A DNA stretch of 64,000 nucleotides from Mesorhizobium sp. YC-39. GTDB lineage: Bacteria; Pseudomonadota; Alphaproteobacteria; Rhizobiales; Rhizobiaceae. The position numbers were made by a program, and so were the translations under genes. Every line of letters starts with the position of its first letter. Positions within the stretch are counted from its first letter, which is position 1. Location of the stretch: contig NZ_JAOWPS010000002.1 of the NCBI RefSeq assembly GCF_025753795.1, forward strand, positions 682,001 to 746,000, given 5' to 3'. The notes beneath the pieces are model-generated. The model was not told the DNA's origin. It did not search any database and worked only from the letters and a program-made list of their open reading frames with translations. Shown in pieces: positions 1 to 7,593 of the stretch.

Positions 1-719
1 CGGCCTACGCTTCCGGCGGCTGGGCTTCCAGCGAAGCGATCGGCGACCAATTGAAGTCCTACATCGCCAAGGGCGGCTTCAAGGCGCTGAAGATGCGGGT
101 CGGCGCCATGGACGGCGCTCCGCATATTTCCGCTGCCCGCGTTCGCGCCGCAAGGCAGGCGCTAGGCCCCGCAGTCGACCTGATGGTCGATGCACATGGC
201 ACCTACACGGTGGCGGAAGCCAAACGCTTCATCCATCTCGCCGTCGATCTCGACTTGGCCTGGTTCGAGGAACCCGTCGTCGCCGACGACAAGTCGGGGA
301 TGGCCGAGGTGCGGGCCTCCGGCTCCATCCCGATCGCCACCGGCGAAAGCGAGGCGACGCGCTATGCGTTCCGCGACCTCGCCACGCTCAAGGCGGCCGA
401 CATCTTCCAGCCGGACCCCGCCTTCTGTGGCGGCATCAGCGAGGCGATGAAGATCGGCACCATCGCCAGCACCTTCAATCTCCGCTTCGCGCCGCATCTG
501 TGGGCCGGTGCGCCCTGCTTCTTTGCCGGGCTGCATGTCTGCGCCGCCTCACCGGCGAGCTTCACCGTGGAATATTCGCTCGGTGCCAACCCGATGATCC
601 ACGACCTGATCGAGGAGACTGTCGAAGCAAAGGACGGTATGATAGCGATCCCCGAAAAACCCGGACTGGGATTCACCATTTCGGAGCGGTTCCTGGAGGC
701 GCACGCGCAACGCAATTGA
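1..719 (+). CDS. Enolase-superfamily (mandelate racemase type) sugar-acid dehydratase, C-terminal part
   Basis: The gene runs off the left edge; 238 residues of the catalytic barrel are visible from base 3. Members abstract a proton alpha to a carboxylate at a Mg2+ site, and many are sugar-acid dehydratases. The expected active-site series is present in order: LKMRVG (Lys-x-Arg), LMVDAHG (metal Asp), WFEEPV (metal Glu), IATGESEA (metal Glu), DIFQPD (Asp of the His-Asp dyad), APHLWAG (general-base His) and VEYS (Glu). Spacing matches the mandelate racemase subgroup. It ends 2 bases before a GntR gene and shares an operon with a 2-hydroxyacid dehydrogenase, which fits hexonate or aldarate catabolism. 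The exact substrate cannot be read from the sequence. Confidence 0.85.
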   Translation, partial: AYASGGWASSEAIGDQLKSYIAKGGFKALKMRVGAMDGAPHISAARVRAARQALGPAVDLMVDAHGTYTVAEAKRFIHLAVDLDLAWFEEPVVADDKSGMAEVRASGSIPIATGESEATRYAFRDLATLKAADIFQPDPAFCGGISEAMKIGTIASTFNLRFAPHLWAGAPCFFAGLHVCAASPASFTVEYSLGANPMIHDLIEETVEAKDGMIAIPEKPGLGFTISERFLEAHAQRN

Positions 720-721
720 CG

Positions 722-1438
722 ATGAAAGAAAAGAACCTTCTCGCGGAGCTCGCCGCTTATCTGTTCTCCCACTCCGACAAGGGGACGGGCCGGACGCCCT
801 CGGAGCGTGAACTGGCCGAGCATTTCGCCGTCAGCCGTGGCCAGATCCGCGAGGCGCTGGCCATCCTCGAAGCCATGCGCATCGTCGAGCGCCGCGCCAA
901 ATCCGGCATCTATATCGACACCAAACAGGCCAGCGTCGAGGCGATGGCGCTGTTTGCGCGGGCTGGCCTGCCGCTCGATCCGGTCCGGATCTATGAAACG
1001 GTCGAATTGCGCAAGATCCACGAGATCAAGGCGGCGGAGCTGGCCTGCTCACGCGCCACCGAGGAGAATTTCGAGCGGCTGCGCGAGATTCTGAAAGCTT
1101 CGGAAGAGCGCATTGCGGCGGGCGAAGGCCTCGCCAAGGAAGACCGCGAGTTTCATCTCGAGATCGTGCGGGCGACCAAGAACAGCGTCTTTCACAATGT
1201 GTGCAGCGTCTACTACATGATGGGCCAGCAACGCCTGCCGATCTATTTCAACGATCCCGAGCGCAGCCGGCGCTCGCATGTCGAGCACATCCAGATCTAC
1301 GAGGCGCTGCTTCGCCGCGACGGCAATCTCGCGCAGGCGTTGATGAGCGCCCATCTGCAAGGCGCGGAAAGCTACTGGAAGGGCCTGATCGAAGGCGGCG
1401 GGACGCAACCCCAGAGCCCGACGCTAGAACAGGTCTGA
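722..1438 (+). CDS. GntR-family transcriptional regulator, FCD (FadR C-terminal) domain
   Basis: This 238-residue protein has an N-terminal winged helix (TPSERELAEHFAVSRGQIRE, residues about 23-42) and an all-helical FCD ligand domain. Candidate FCD metal ligands are visible in EDREFHLEI, SHVEHIQI and MSAHLQ. The ATG at 722 lies 2 bases after the upstream stop, so the gene is translationally linked to the dehydratase. A longer in-frame reading back to 500 overlaps that gene and is rejected. FCD regulators of this type usually sense sugar acids or other carboxylates and repress their own operon, which fits here. No operator is visible because the operon promoter lies left of the window. Confidence 0.9.
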   Translation: MKEKNLLAELAAYLFSHSDKGTGRTPSERELAEHFAVSRGQIREALAILEAMRIVERRAKSGIYIDTKQASVEAMALFARAGLPLDPVRIYETVELRKIHEIKAAELACSRATEENFERLREILKASEERIAAGEGLAKEDREFHLEIVRATKNSVFHNVCSVYYMMGQQRLPIYFNDPERSRRSHVEHIQIYEALLRRDGNLAQALMSAHLQGAESYWKGLIEGGGTQPQSPTLEQV

Positions 1439-1439
1439 C

Positions 1440-2420
1440 ATGCCGAGAATTCTGTCGACGCATACGCTGCACCCGCGCGCCTCCGCCATGCTGACTGGTG
1501 CCGGTGACCTCATTGTCGCCTCCGCCCTCGACGCCGCCACGCTGACCGCCGAGGCGCGGAACGTCGATGTCATCATCGTCCGCGCCCCGCTGCCATCGAT
1601 GCTTTTCGAAGGGGCGAAGAAACTCAGGGCCGCAATCCGCCATGGCGCCGGGCTCGACATGGTCCCGATGGAAGCGGCCACCGCCGCCGGCGTGCTGGTG
1701 GCGAACGTGCCGGGAGTGAATGCGCGGTCCGTCGCCGAATATGTGATGTTCGCCGCCCTGGCGCTGCTTCGACGTTTCCGGGCGCTGGATCGCGACTTGC
1801 GGGCGAAGGGCTGGCTGGCCGGCCGCGAGCACACTGTCGTGGCCAGTGAGCTCGCCGGCAAGACGATCGGCATTGTCGGCCTCGGCGCTATCGGCCAGGC
1901 GGTTGGCCATATTGCGGCACATGGCTTCGACCTGAACGTGGTGGCGACGACGCGCAGCATGCGGCCGGCGCCTGACAGAGTCGGCTTCCTGTCGATCGAT
2001 GCGCTGATCGAACAGAGCGACATCATCGTTCTGTGCTGTCCGCTGACACCGGAGACGCGCGGCCTGATCAGCCGCGAGCGCATCGGCCGGATGAAGCCGG
2101 ATGCGCTGCTGATCAATGTTTCGCGCGGGCCAGTGATCGACGATGATGCGCTGATCGAGGCGCTGAAAAAGGGACGCATCGGCGGCGCCGCGCTCGACGT
2201 CTTTGCGACGCAGCCGCTGCCGCCAGATCATCCCTATTTCAGCTTCGACAATGTCATCGTCACCCCGCATATGGCAGGGATCACCGAGCAATCGATGATG
2301 CGCATGGGCGTCGGCGCGGCGGCCGAGGCCTTGTTGGTGCTGGCCAACAAATTGCCGGTCAATCTGCGCAATTCCGAAGTGGTCGAGCACTACCGGCGGC
2401 GCTTCCCGGCTGACACGTAG
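1440..2420 (+). CDS. D-isomer-specific 2-hydroxyacid dehydrogenase family protein
   Basis: This 326-residue NAD(P)-dependent oxidoreductase starts 1 base after the GntR stop. The Rossmann motif GLGAIGQAVG is near residue 142. The catalytic Arg is in LINVSRGP and the catalytic His is in VTPHMAG. The usual catalytic Glu of the DVFExEP motif reads DVFATQP, so Gln replaces Glu. Family members reduce 2-oxoacids such as glyoxylate, hydroxypyruvate or 2-ketogluconate. Together with the upstream dehydratase this suggests reduction or oxidation of a keto-acid intermediate. The Gln variant occurs in some relatives as far as I recall, so activity is likely retained but is not certain. Confidence 0.88.
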   Translation: MPRILSTHTLHPRASAMLTGAGDLIVASALDAATLTAEARNVDVIIVRAPLPSMLFEGAKKLRAAIRHGAGLDMVPMEAATAAGVLVANVPGVNARSVAEYVMFAALALLRRFRALDRDLRAKGWLAGREHTVVASELAGKTIGIVGLGAIGQAVGHIAAHGFDLNVVATTRSMRPAPDRVGFLSIDALIEQSDIIVLCCPLTPETRGLISRERIGRMKPDALLINVSRGPVIDDDALIEALKKGRIGGAALDVFATQPLPPDHPYFSFDNVIVTPHMAGITEQSMMRMGVGAAAEALLVLANKLPVNLRNSEVVEHYRRRFPADT

Positions 2421-2462
2421 CGCATCGCGGTTTCGCCCCAATTCTTCGCGACGTTGAGAACC

Positions 2463-2851
2463 ATGTTCGGTCTTCGCCTCGCCTTTCTGACCGTCGCCGC
2501 GTCTTCAATCGCGGTATTGCCATCGCTCGCCGCAGCCGAGAGCAGTTATGTCTATTGCGACAACGGCCTGCGCTGCGTCATGGCGCCCTGCCCGTCGAAC
2601 AGCGCGCTCGACCTCGCCACCGGCAGGATCGTCAAGGGCGTGTCGATCGACATCAGCGGATTGCCGCGGACCGACAAGGCGACAACAGACCTTTCAGACG
2701 CACTTTATACCGGAAAAATCGTTTTCAGAGGCTCGATCGAGCGCCGCACCCAGACATCGCCGGCAAGGACTACAGCCTTCCCTGGTTGGTCGCGACCCGC
2801 ATCGTGCGCACCGCCAGCGACGGCGAACGCAAGCACTGTTCGTCGCACTGA
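2463..2851 (+). pseudogene. Small secreted cysteine-containing protein, apparently frameshifted
   Basis: The ATG at 2463 opens a clear signal peptide (MFGLRLAFLTVAASSIAVLP, then cleavage near LAAAES). A mature part follows with CDNGLRCVMAPCPS and later GKIVFRGSIER. Around 2735-2750 the protein-like reading moves to another frame, where PDIAGKDYSLPWLVATRIV and a terminal HCSSH continue to a stop at 2851. Without the shift the first frame runs on as low-complexity Arg/Thr/Pro sequence to 2978. Loss of one base near 2745, or a sequencing error there, explains both halves. The C-x4-C-x4-C pattern with an aromatic C-terminal part recalls DUF6748-like secreted proteins, but that is a weak resemblance. 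Function unknown. Confidence 0.6.
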
Positions 2852-2864
2852 TCCTCACGCCCGG

Positions 2865-4160
2865 TCACTGACCAAGCAGCCGCTCCACTTCAGCAGCAAT
2901 CCGCAACAGATGACGGTCATGGCCATTGCGCGCCACCAGCATCAGTCCGGCCGACGGAGCGGTCCCCGGCATCGGTAATGAGATCGCGCAGAGGTCGAAC
3001 TGGTTGGCAACCTGCGTGTTGCGCAGCAGCAGCCCCTCCGTCTGGTCGCACAGCACCTCGTCGCTGGCTATCGAGACAATGGTCGGCGCCGCGACAGGCG
3101 TGGTCGGCAGGGCCAGCACGTCGACCAATACCAGCCGTTCGTCCATGGCCGCAACCAGCGCCGTGCGCCGGCGGATCGTCCTGATATAGACGGACGCGGG
3201 AACGGCCAGCGCGCGCGACAACGGCCCGCTTACCCTGGGATCGACAGGGACCGGCACGCCCGTCGCCAGCCAGTCGGCGTGAACCTCGGCACCTTCCATT
3301 GATGCGATCGAGGCCCGCTTGGTGGCGGCGCGCATGTCGGCGAGGAGATCGTCAATGGACAGATCGGCGAGACGTGCGCCTCTGAGCTCTATCTTGCGAA
3401 CACATCGGTCGAATGCCGCCGCGATCTCTTGTTGCGTATCGTCGAAGAGCATGCCGCGTGGAATGCCGATGCGCAGTCCCGCAAGCCCAAGCGGTACAAG
3501 CGCTGCAGGCTCCTCGCCCGCCATCACCGCGTCGGCCGTGGCACATTCGGCAACGGTGCGGGCGAGCGGGCCGATGGAGTCCAGCGTGGCGGACAGCGGG
3601 AACGCGCCATCAAGGGGCACGCGCCGCGCCGTCGGCTTGAGGCCGACGACGCCGTTCAGCGATGCCGGAATGCGCACCGAACCGCCAGTATCGGAGCCGA
3701 TAGAGATGTCGCTGGTGCCCTCGCCGACCGAAACGCCGGCGCCGGAGGATGAGCCGCCGGGGATCAGGCTGGCGTCGGTCGCGTTGCCGGGTGTGCCGTA
3801 GTGCTGATTGTTGCCGATCGCGGTGAAGGCGAATTCGGTCATATTGGTCTTGCCGAGGATCACCGCTCCCGCCTGCCGCAGCCGCCGCACGATGACGGCG
3901 TCCCGCATCGCCGGCGCCGCGGTGGCGAGCAGCAGCGAACCGGCCGTGGTCGGTTCGCCGGCGACATCGAACAGATCCTTGATCGAGACGATCGCCCCGT
4001 CGAGCGACCCAAGCGTCACGCCGGCCCTCCGGCGAGTGTCGGCGGCATCCGCCGCAGCCCGCGCCGCTTCCGGATAGAGTTTTACAAACACGTTTTCATC
4101 ATCCGCACGGGCGGCGAGACGCGACAGGATGGCTTCGAGACGATCGCGCGCTGATTGCAT
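2865..4160 (-). CDS. Amidase-signature family hydrolase
   Basis: This 431-residue protein has the full amidase signature. The catalytic Lys is in SIKDLFDVAG. The Gly/Ser-rich loop is PGGSSSGAGVSVGEG, and the nucleophile Ser is in GSDTGGSVRIPAS. That gives the Ser-cisSer-Lys triad. The enzyme would hydrolyse a small amide or ureide to acid and ammonia in the cytoplasm. It has no gatB or gatC neighbours, so it is unlikely to be the glutamyl-tRNA amidotransferase A subunit. It stands alone, converging with the small secreted-protein gene and divergent from the GFA gene. Substrate cannot be assigned. Confidence 0.85.
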   Translation of the reverse strand: MQSARDRLEAILSRLAARADDENVFVKLYPEAARAAADAADTRRRAGVTLGSLDGAIVSIKDLFDVAGEPTTAGSLLLATAAPAMRDAVIVRRLRQAGAVILGKTNMTEFAFTAIGNNQHYGTPGNATDASLIPGGSSSGAGVSVGEGTSDISIGSDTGGSVRIPASLNGVVGLKPTARRVPLDGAFPLSATLDSIGPLARTVAECATADAVMAGEEPAALVPLGLAGLRIGIPRGMLFDDTQQEIAAAFDRCVRKIELRGARLADLSIDDLLADMRAATKRASIASMEGAEVHADWLATGVPVPVDPRVSGPLSRALAVPASVYIRTIRRRTALVAAMDERLVLVDVLALPTTPVAAPTIVSIASDEVLCDQTEGLLLRNTQVANQFDLCAISLPMPGTAPSAGLMLVARNGHDRHLLRIAAEVERLLGQ

Positions 4161-4281
4161 TTCGGTGTCGGACTCCGGCCACTTGCAACGTCTTAAAGGC
4201 TAACAGCCAACATGGCCTGCGCAGACATAACCCGGCAAAGCCGGATTTGCACCTGCCGGACGAAGGAAAGGAGAATGCCCG

Positions 4282-4629
4282 ATGCTCTACAAAGGCAGCT
4301 GCCACTGCGGCAAGGTCGCATTCGAAGTCGAAGGCGAATTGACCGCAGCCCTGCGATGCAACTGCTCGATCTGCTCGCGCAAGCGTGCGCTGCTATGGGC
4401 TGTGCCGCATGGCACGTTGCGCGTGCTTGCCTGGGGCGATGATCTCGGCAGCTACACATTCGGCAATCAAATTATCGCACACCGCTTCTGCCGCACCTGC
4501 GGCATTCACCCCTTCGCCGAGGATGTCAGCGAAGGGAATGGACGAAGCGCCTACATCAACATCAATTGCCTCGACGACATCGATCTTGGCGCGGTGCCGG
4601 TGATCGATTTCGACGGCCGCTCGGCCTGA
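4282..4629 (+). CDS. GFA-fold (glutathione-dependent formaldehyde-activating-like) zinc protein
   Basis: This is a 115-residue single-domain protein. Zinc-binding cysteines occur in the family pattern: CHCGK near the N-terminus, RCNCSICSRK in the middle and FCRTCGIHPF further on. The ATG at 4282 is preceded by an AAGGAAAGGAG ribosome site about 8 bases away. A nearer ATG at 4274 is out of frame. The founding member (Gfa) was proposed to assist glutathione-formaldehyde adduct formation, but most homologues, including short ones such as this, have no proven role. It is monocistronic here. Confidence 0.85.
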   Translation: MLYKGSCHCGKVAFEVEGELTAALRCNCSICSRKRALLWAVPHGTLRVLAWGDDLGSYTFGNQIIAHRFCRTCGIHPFAEDVSEGNGRSAYININCLDDIDLGAVPVIDFDGRSA

Positions 4630-4666
4630 AGCCGGAGCGGCTGTCGGCTCGCGATCCCCTGCCAAT

Positions 4667-5575
4667 CTAGCGGTACCCCGTCGCGTCGGCCGGCTTGCCG
4701 GCGTCCTGAATCTCGGGAACATAGCGCCAGGCATCGGGTCGCGAGCCGTCGACATCGGTGAAGCCATAGATCTGCGCCAGCCCGCCGCTCGATAATGACT
4801 GTCCGTTCCAGCGCGAACGGTCCGGGTCCGCGGCCAGCGCCGCTATCGCGCGGCCAATGAAGCGCGGTGTCTCCGAGATGACGAAGTGCGGCACCTTTGC
4901 GGTCGCGTCGCGCCAGTTCTCTTCGGTGACACCGAACGCCTCCAGCATCATTTCGGACCGCAACCAACCCGGCGTCAGCGACACCGAAGTGGCGCCGTGC
5001 GCGGCGAGATCCTTGGCGTAGGCCCATGCCATGCGCGTCACCGAGACCTTGGCGAGATCATAGAAAGGCGATAGCCGATAGTGATCGGCATTGTATTCGG
5101 CGGTACCATCGGTGACTTCGACCAGCAGCCCGCCGGGACGCTCAATCAGCAGCGGCAGCGCATGGTGGGCGGTAATCAGATGCGTGTCGATGCCGAGCCT
5201 GAGCATGCGCAGCCCATTGTCGAGATTGTGCTCCCAGACCGGCTTGTTCCATTCGAACAGCTTTTCGCCGCCCCATATGTCATTGACCAATATGTCGAGC
5301 CGGCCCTGTTCGGCGCGGATGCGCTCGACCAATTTACCCACGTCCTCGGAAATCAGGTGATCGACCTGCACTGCAATGCCCTTGCCGCCAAGCGCAGTGA
5401 CCTGCTCGGCCGTTTCCTCGATCGTTTCGGGGCGGGCATATTCGGACGGCTTACCGCGCGTCGACCTGCCGGTGACGTAGACGGTTGCGCCGGCCGCACC
5501 CAGTTCGACCGCAATGCCCCGGCCGGCCCCGCGCGTGGCGCCGGCGACCAGAGCGACTTTTCCTTGAAGCGTCAT
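4667..5575 (-). CDS. SDR-family NAD(P)-dependent oxidoreductase
   Basis: This 302-residue short-chain dehydrogenase has the cofactor motif GATRGAGRGIA at residues about 11-21 and the active-site pair YDLAK. It is longer than a classical SDR (about 250), with a C-terminal extension containing a Gly- and Trp-rich stretch. The ATG at 5575 is chosen because GGGAG lies 6-7 bases upstream; an in-frame start at 5608 has no such site. The gene is divergent from a TetR regulator, its probable repressor. Substrate unknown. Confidence 0.85.
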   Translation of the reverse strand: MTLQGKVALVAGATRGAGRGIAVELGAAGATVYVTGRSTRGKPSEYARPETIEETAEQVTALGGKGIAVQVDHLISEDVGKLVERIRAEQGRLDILVNDIWGGEKLFEWNKPVWEHNLDNGLRMLRLGIDTHLITAHHALPLLIERPGGLLVEVTDGTAEYNADHYRLSPFYDLAKVSVTRMAWAYAKDLAAHGATSVSLTPGWLRSEMMLEAFGVTEENWRDATAKVPHFVISETPRFIGRAIAALAADPDRSRWNGQSLSSGGLAQIYGFTDVDGSRPDAWRYVPEIQDAGKPADATGYR

Positions 5576-5640
5576 TAGGCTCTCCCAAATCTCGATTCGA
5601 CCAGGCAAGTGCTGGTTTTCGTCAGCGCCATAATATATAA

Positions 5641-5650
5641 ATGATCATTC
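5641..5650. promoter_or_regulatory. Palindrome AATGATCATT, candidate TetR operator
   Basis: A perfect 10-base palindrome lies in the AT-rich divergent promoter between the SDR gene (start 5575) and the TetR gene (start 5659), 8 bases before the TetR ATG. Position and symmetry fit autoregulation by the adjacent TetR protein. TetR operators are usually longer (about 15-20 bp), so this may be only the core. Confidence 0.35.
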
Positions 5651-5658
5651 GGTTATAA

Positions 5659-6240
5659 ATGGATGTCAAGATGCCCCGGCCAAAAACCCAGTCCGATGAA
5701 GACGTGCTCGAAGCAGCCCACAGGCTGATCCACGCCCATGGCCCGGAGGCGCTTACCTTCGAGCGGCTGTCCGAGGCGTGCGGGCTTTCGGGCTCGACTC
5801 TGGTGCAACGTTTCAAGAGCAAGGCCGCGCTGAAGCAGAAGGCCTTGCTGCAGGCATGGGACCGGCTGGACGACAAGACGGAGCGGCTGGCAGCGGCTGC
5901 CCCAAGAACGCCGGCCGGGGCGATCGGGCTGCTGGTGGCGTTGTCGCGCGACTATGGCGGCATCGAATCCTATGCCGAGGGGCTGCTCGTGCTGCGTGAG
6001 GACCTGCGCGATCCCTTGCTTCGCGCACGCGGCGCGTCCTGGAGGACATCATTGTGCGACGTGCTCGACACCTGCTTTGCCTCAGCCGGCAACGCTCCGC
6101 CTGACATCGGCCTGTTGATGGCGTCGCATTGGCAAGGCTCGCTGCTGTGGTGGAGTTTTGATCCCAGGATCGAGGTGGCCACCTATGTCGATGAGAGCCT
6201 GAATCGTTTCGTGGCGGCGATTTCAGCCCGAACCCCTTAA
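5659..6240 (+). CDS. TetR-family transcriptional regulator
   Basis: This 193-residue protein has an N-terminal helix-turn-helix (LTFERLSEACGLSGSTLVQR, residues about 34-53) in the usual TetR position, followed by a helical ligand domain with Trp-rich sequence WQGSLLWWSF near the C-terminus. It is divergent from the SDR oxidoreductase across an 83-base promoter region that carries a palindrome, so it probably represses that enzyme and itself. MPRPKTQ at residue 5 is an alternative start. Ligand unknown. Confidence 0.87.
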   Translation: MDVKMPRPKTQSDEDVLEAAHRLIHAHGPEALTFERLSEACGLSGSTLVQRFKSKAALKQKALLQAWDRLDDKTERLAAAAPRTPAGAIGLLVALSRDYGGIESYAEGLLVLREDLRDPLLRARGASWRTSLCDVLDTCFASAGNAPPDIGLLMASHWQGSLLWWSFDPRIEVATYVDESLNRFVAAISARTP

Positions 6241-6288
6241 GCAGGTTTCGGGCTGATCGATGGTGATGTCGAGTTTCGGCAGCCTGAT

Positions 6289-7503
6289 CTAGCTTGCGCG
6301 CTTTGGGCCAACCAGGAACGTCGCCAAGGCAGCCAGCAACGTCGCGATGCCGCAATAGGCGAAGGCGCTGGCCACGCCGGCGTGATCGACCAGCAGGCCA
6401 CCGAAGACGGCGCCCAGCGCAATCGCCACCTGGAATGTGGCGACCATCAATCCGCCGGCGCTCTCGGCCTGGTCGGGAGCGGCGCGCACCAGCCAGGTCT
6501 GCAGCCCGACCGGCACCGCGCCGAAAGCAAAGCCCCAGGCTGCGACTGCCATTGCCGCCACCACTGGCGAGGCACCAAGAACGAGCAGCAGCAGCGCTGA
6601 CAATGCTATCAGCAGAGGTGCCAGGCCGACGGCTGCCTTGAGATTGCGCTCGGCCATGAACCCGCCGGCGAAATTGCCGAAGAACCCACCGATGCCATAG
6701 GCGAGCAGTACCAGCGAGATCGTCTCGATATCCAGCGCCGGAACCTTCTCAAGAAATGGCCGGACATAGGTAAAGCCGGCAAAGTGTCCCGAGGCAACCA
6801 GCAGGACTACCAGAAGTGCTGCCCGGATCGTCGGCCGCTTCATGACCTCAAGCAAGGTACGAAAACTGGCCACGCCTGCCGGCGGCAAGCGCGGAATGGT
6901 GGCGATCTGCACCAGGAGCGCCAGGGCGCCGACCACGGCCGCGATCATGAAGGCGGTGCGCCATCCCCAGACGTCGCCGACATAGGCGCCAACCGGGGCC
7001 GCGGTGACAGTGGCGACCGAAACGCCGGTGAGGATGATCGACATCGCGCGCGGCATCAACCGCATCGGCACGAGCCGCATGGCCATCGCCGCCGACATCG
7101 ACCAGAAACCGCCGAGGGCGATGCCAAGAACGACGCGAGCGGCCAGGAGAACGGGAAGCGACGACGCGAAGGCCGCCAGCAGGTTGGAGACGATCAGCAG
7201 CACCGTCAGTCCCCACATGACCAGCCTGCGGTCCAGCCGTTTGGTGACGATAGCCATGGTTGGCGCCGCGATTGCCCCGACCACAGCCGTTGCAGTGACC
7301 GCTTGTCCGGCCGCACCCTCGGTGATGCCGAGATCCTGCGCCAGCCGCGTCAGCAGGCTGGCGGGCAGGAATTCCGCGGTCACCAGGCCGAATACGCCAA
7401 GCGCCAGCGATACCACAGCGCCCCAAGCCGGCTCGGCTCGTTCTTCGGATTCGGAGGAGTCGAGAACAGCGGCGTCGATGACGCCTGTAGCGGGTTCGGT
7501 CAT
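6289..7503 (-). CDS. MFS transporter, DHA1-type efflux protein
   Basis: This 404-residue membrane protein shows about 12 hydrophobic segments. Loop 2-3 contains KRLDRRLVMWG, the MFS motif A region. The stretch GGFWSMSAAMAMRLVP followed by PRAMSII resembles the NepI/AraJ branch of drug, sugar or nucleoside exporters. The start at 7503 is supported by GGAG 8 bases upstream; a longer form starting at 7578 would cross the divergent promoter. It is divergent from an AraC regulator with candidate operators between them, so it is probably induced by its own substrate. Purine nucleoside efflux is possible but unproven. Confidence 0.85.
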   Translation of the reverse strand: MTEPATGVIDAAVLDSSESEERAEPAWGAVVSLALGVFGLVTAEFLPASLLTRLAQDLGITEGAAGQAVTATAVVGAIAAPTMAIVTKRLDRRLVMWGLTVLLIVSNLLAAFASSLPVLLAARVVLGIALGGFWSMSAAMAMRLVPMRLMPRAMSIILTGVSVATVTAAPVGAYVGDVWGWRTAFMIAAVVGALALLVQIATIPRLPPAGVASFRTLLEVMKRPTIRAALLVVLLVASGHFAGFTYVRPFLEKVPALDIETISLVLLAYGIGGFFGNFAGGFMAERNLKAAVGLAPLLIALSALLLLVLGASPVVAAMAVAAWGFAFGAVPVGLQTWLVRAAPDQAESAGGLMVATFQVAIALGAVFGGLLVDHAGVASAFAYCGIATLLAALATFLVGPKRAS

Positions 7504-7520
7504 GATGGAGCTCCGGTCTG

Positions 7521-7555
7521 GTTGCAGCGCAACATTGGCTGCAATGCAACATAGG
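7521..7555. promoter_or_regulatory. Candidate AraC operator: direct repeats GCAACATTGG / GCAACATAGG
   Basis: Two near-identical 10-base direct repeats, at 7529-7538 and 7546-7555, begin 17 bases apart between the MFS gene (start 7503) and the AraC-type gene. The first overlaps an inverted repeat GTTGC-AGC-GCAAC (7521-7533). AraC-family proteins bind direct repeats of roughly this spacing, so this is the best candidate binding site for the adjacent regulator. Confidence 0.5.
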
Positions 7556-7593
7556 GAGTGACCGTCTGGAGTTTCCATGCTATAAACGCCGAA

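Noticed and set aside
2865..4160. GatA subunit of the glutamyl-tRNA amidotransferase
   Set aside because: No gatC or gatB neighbours, and the protein is shorter (431 residues) than typical GatA. A general amidase is more likely.
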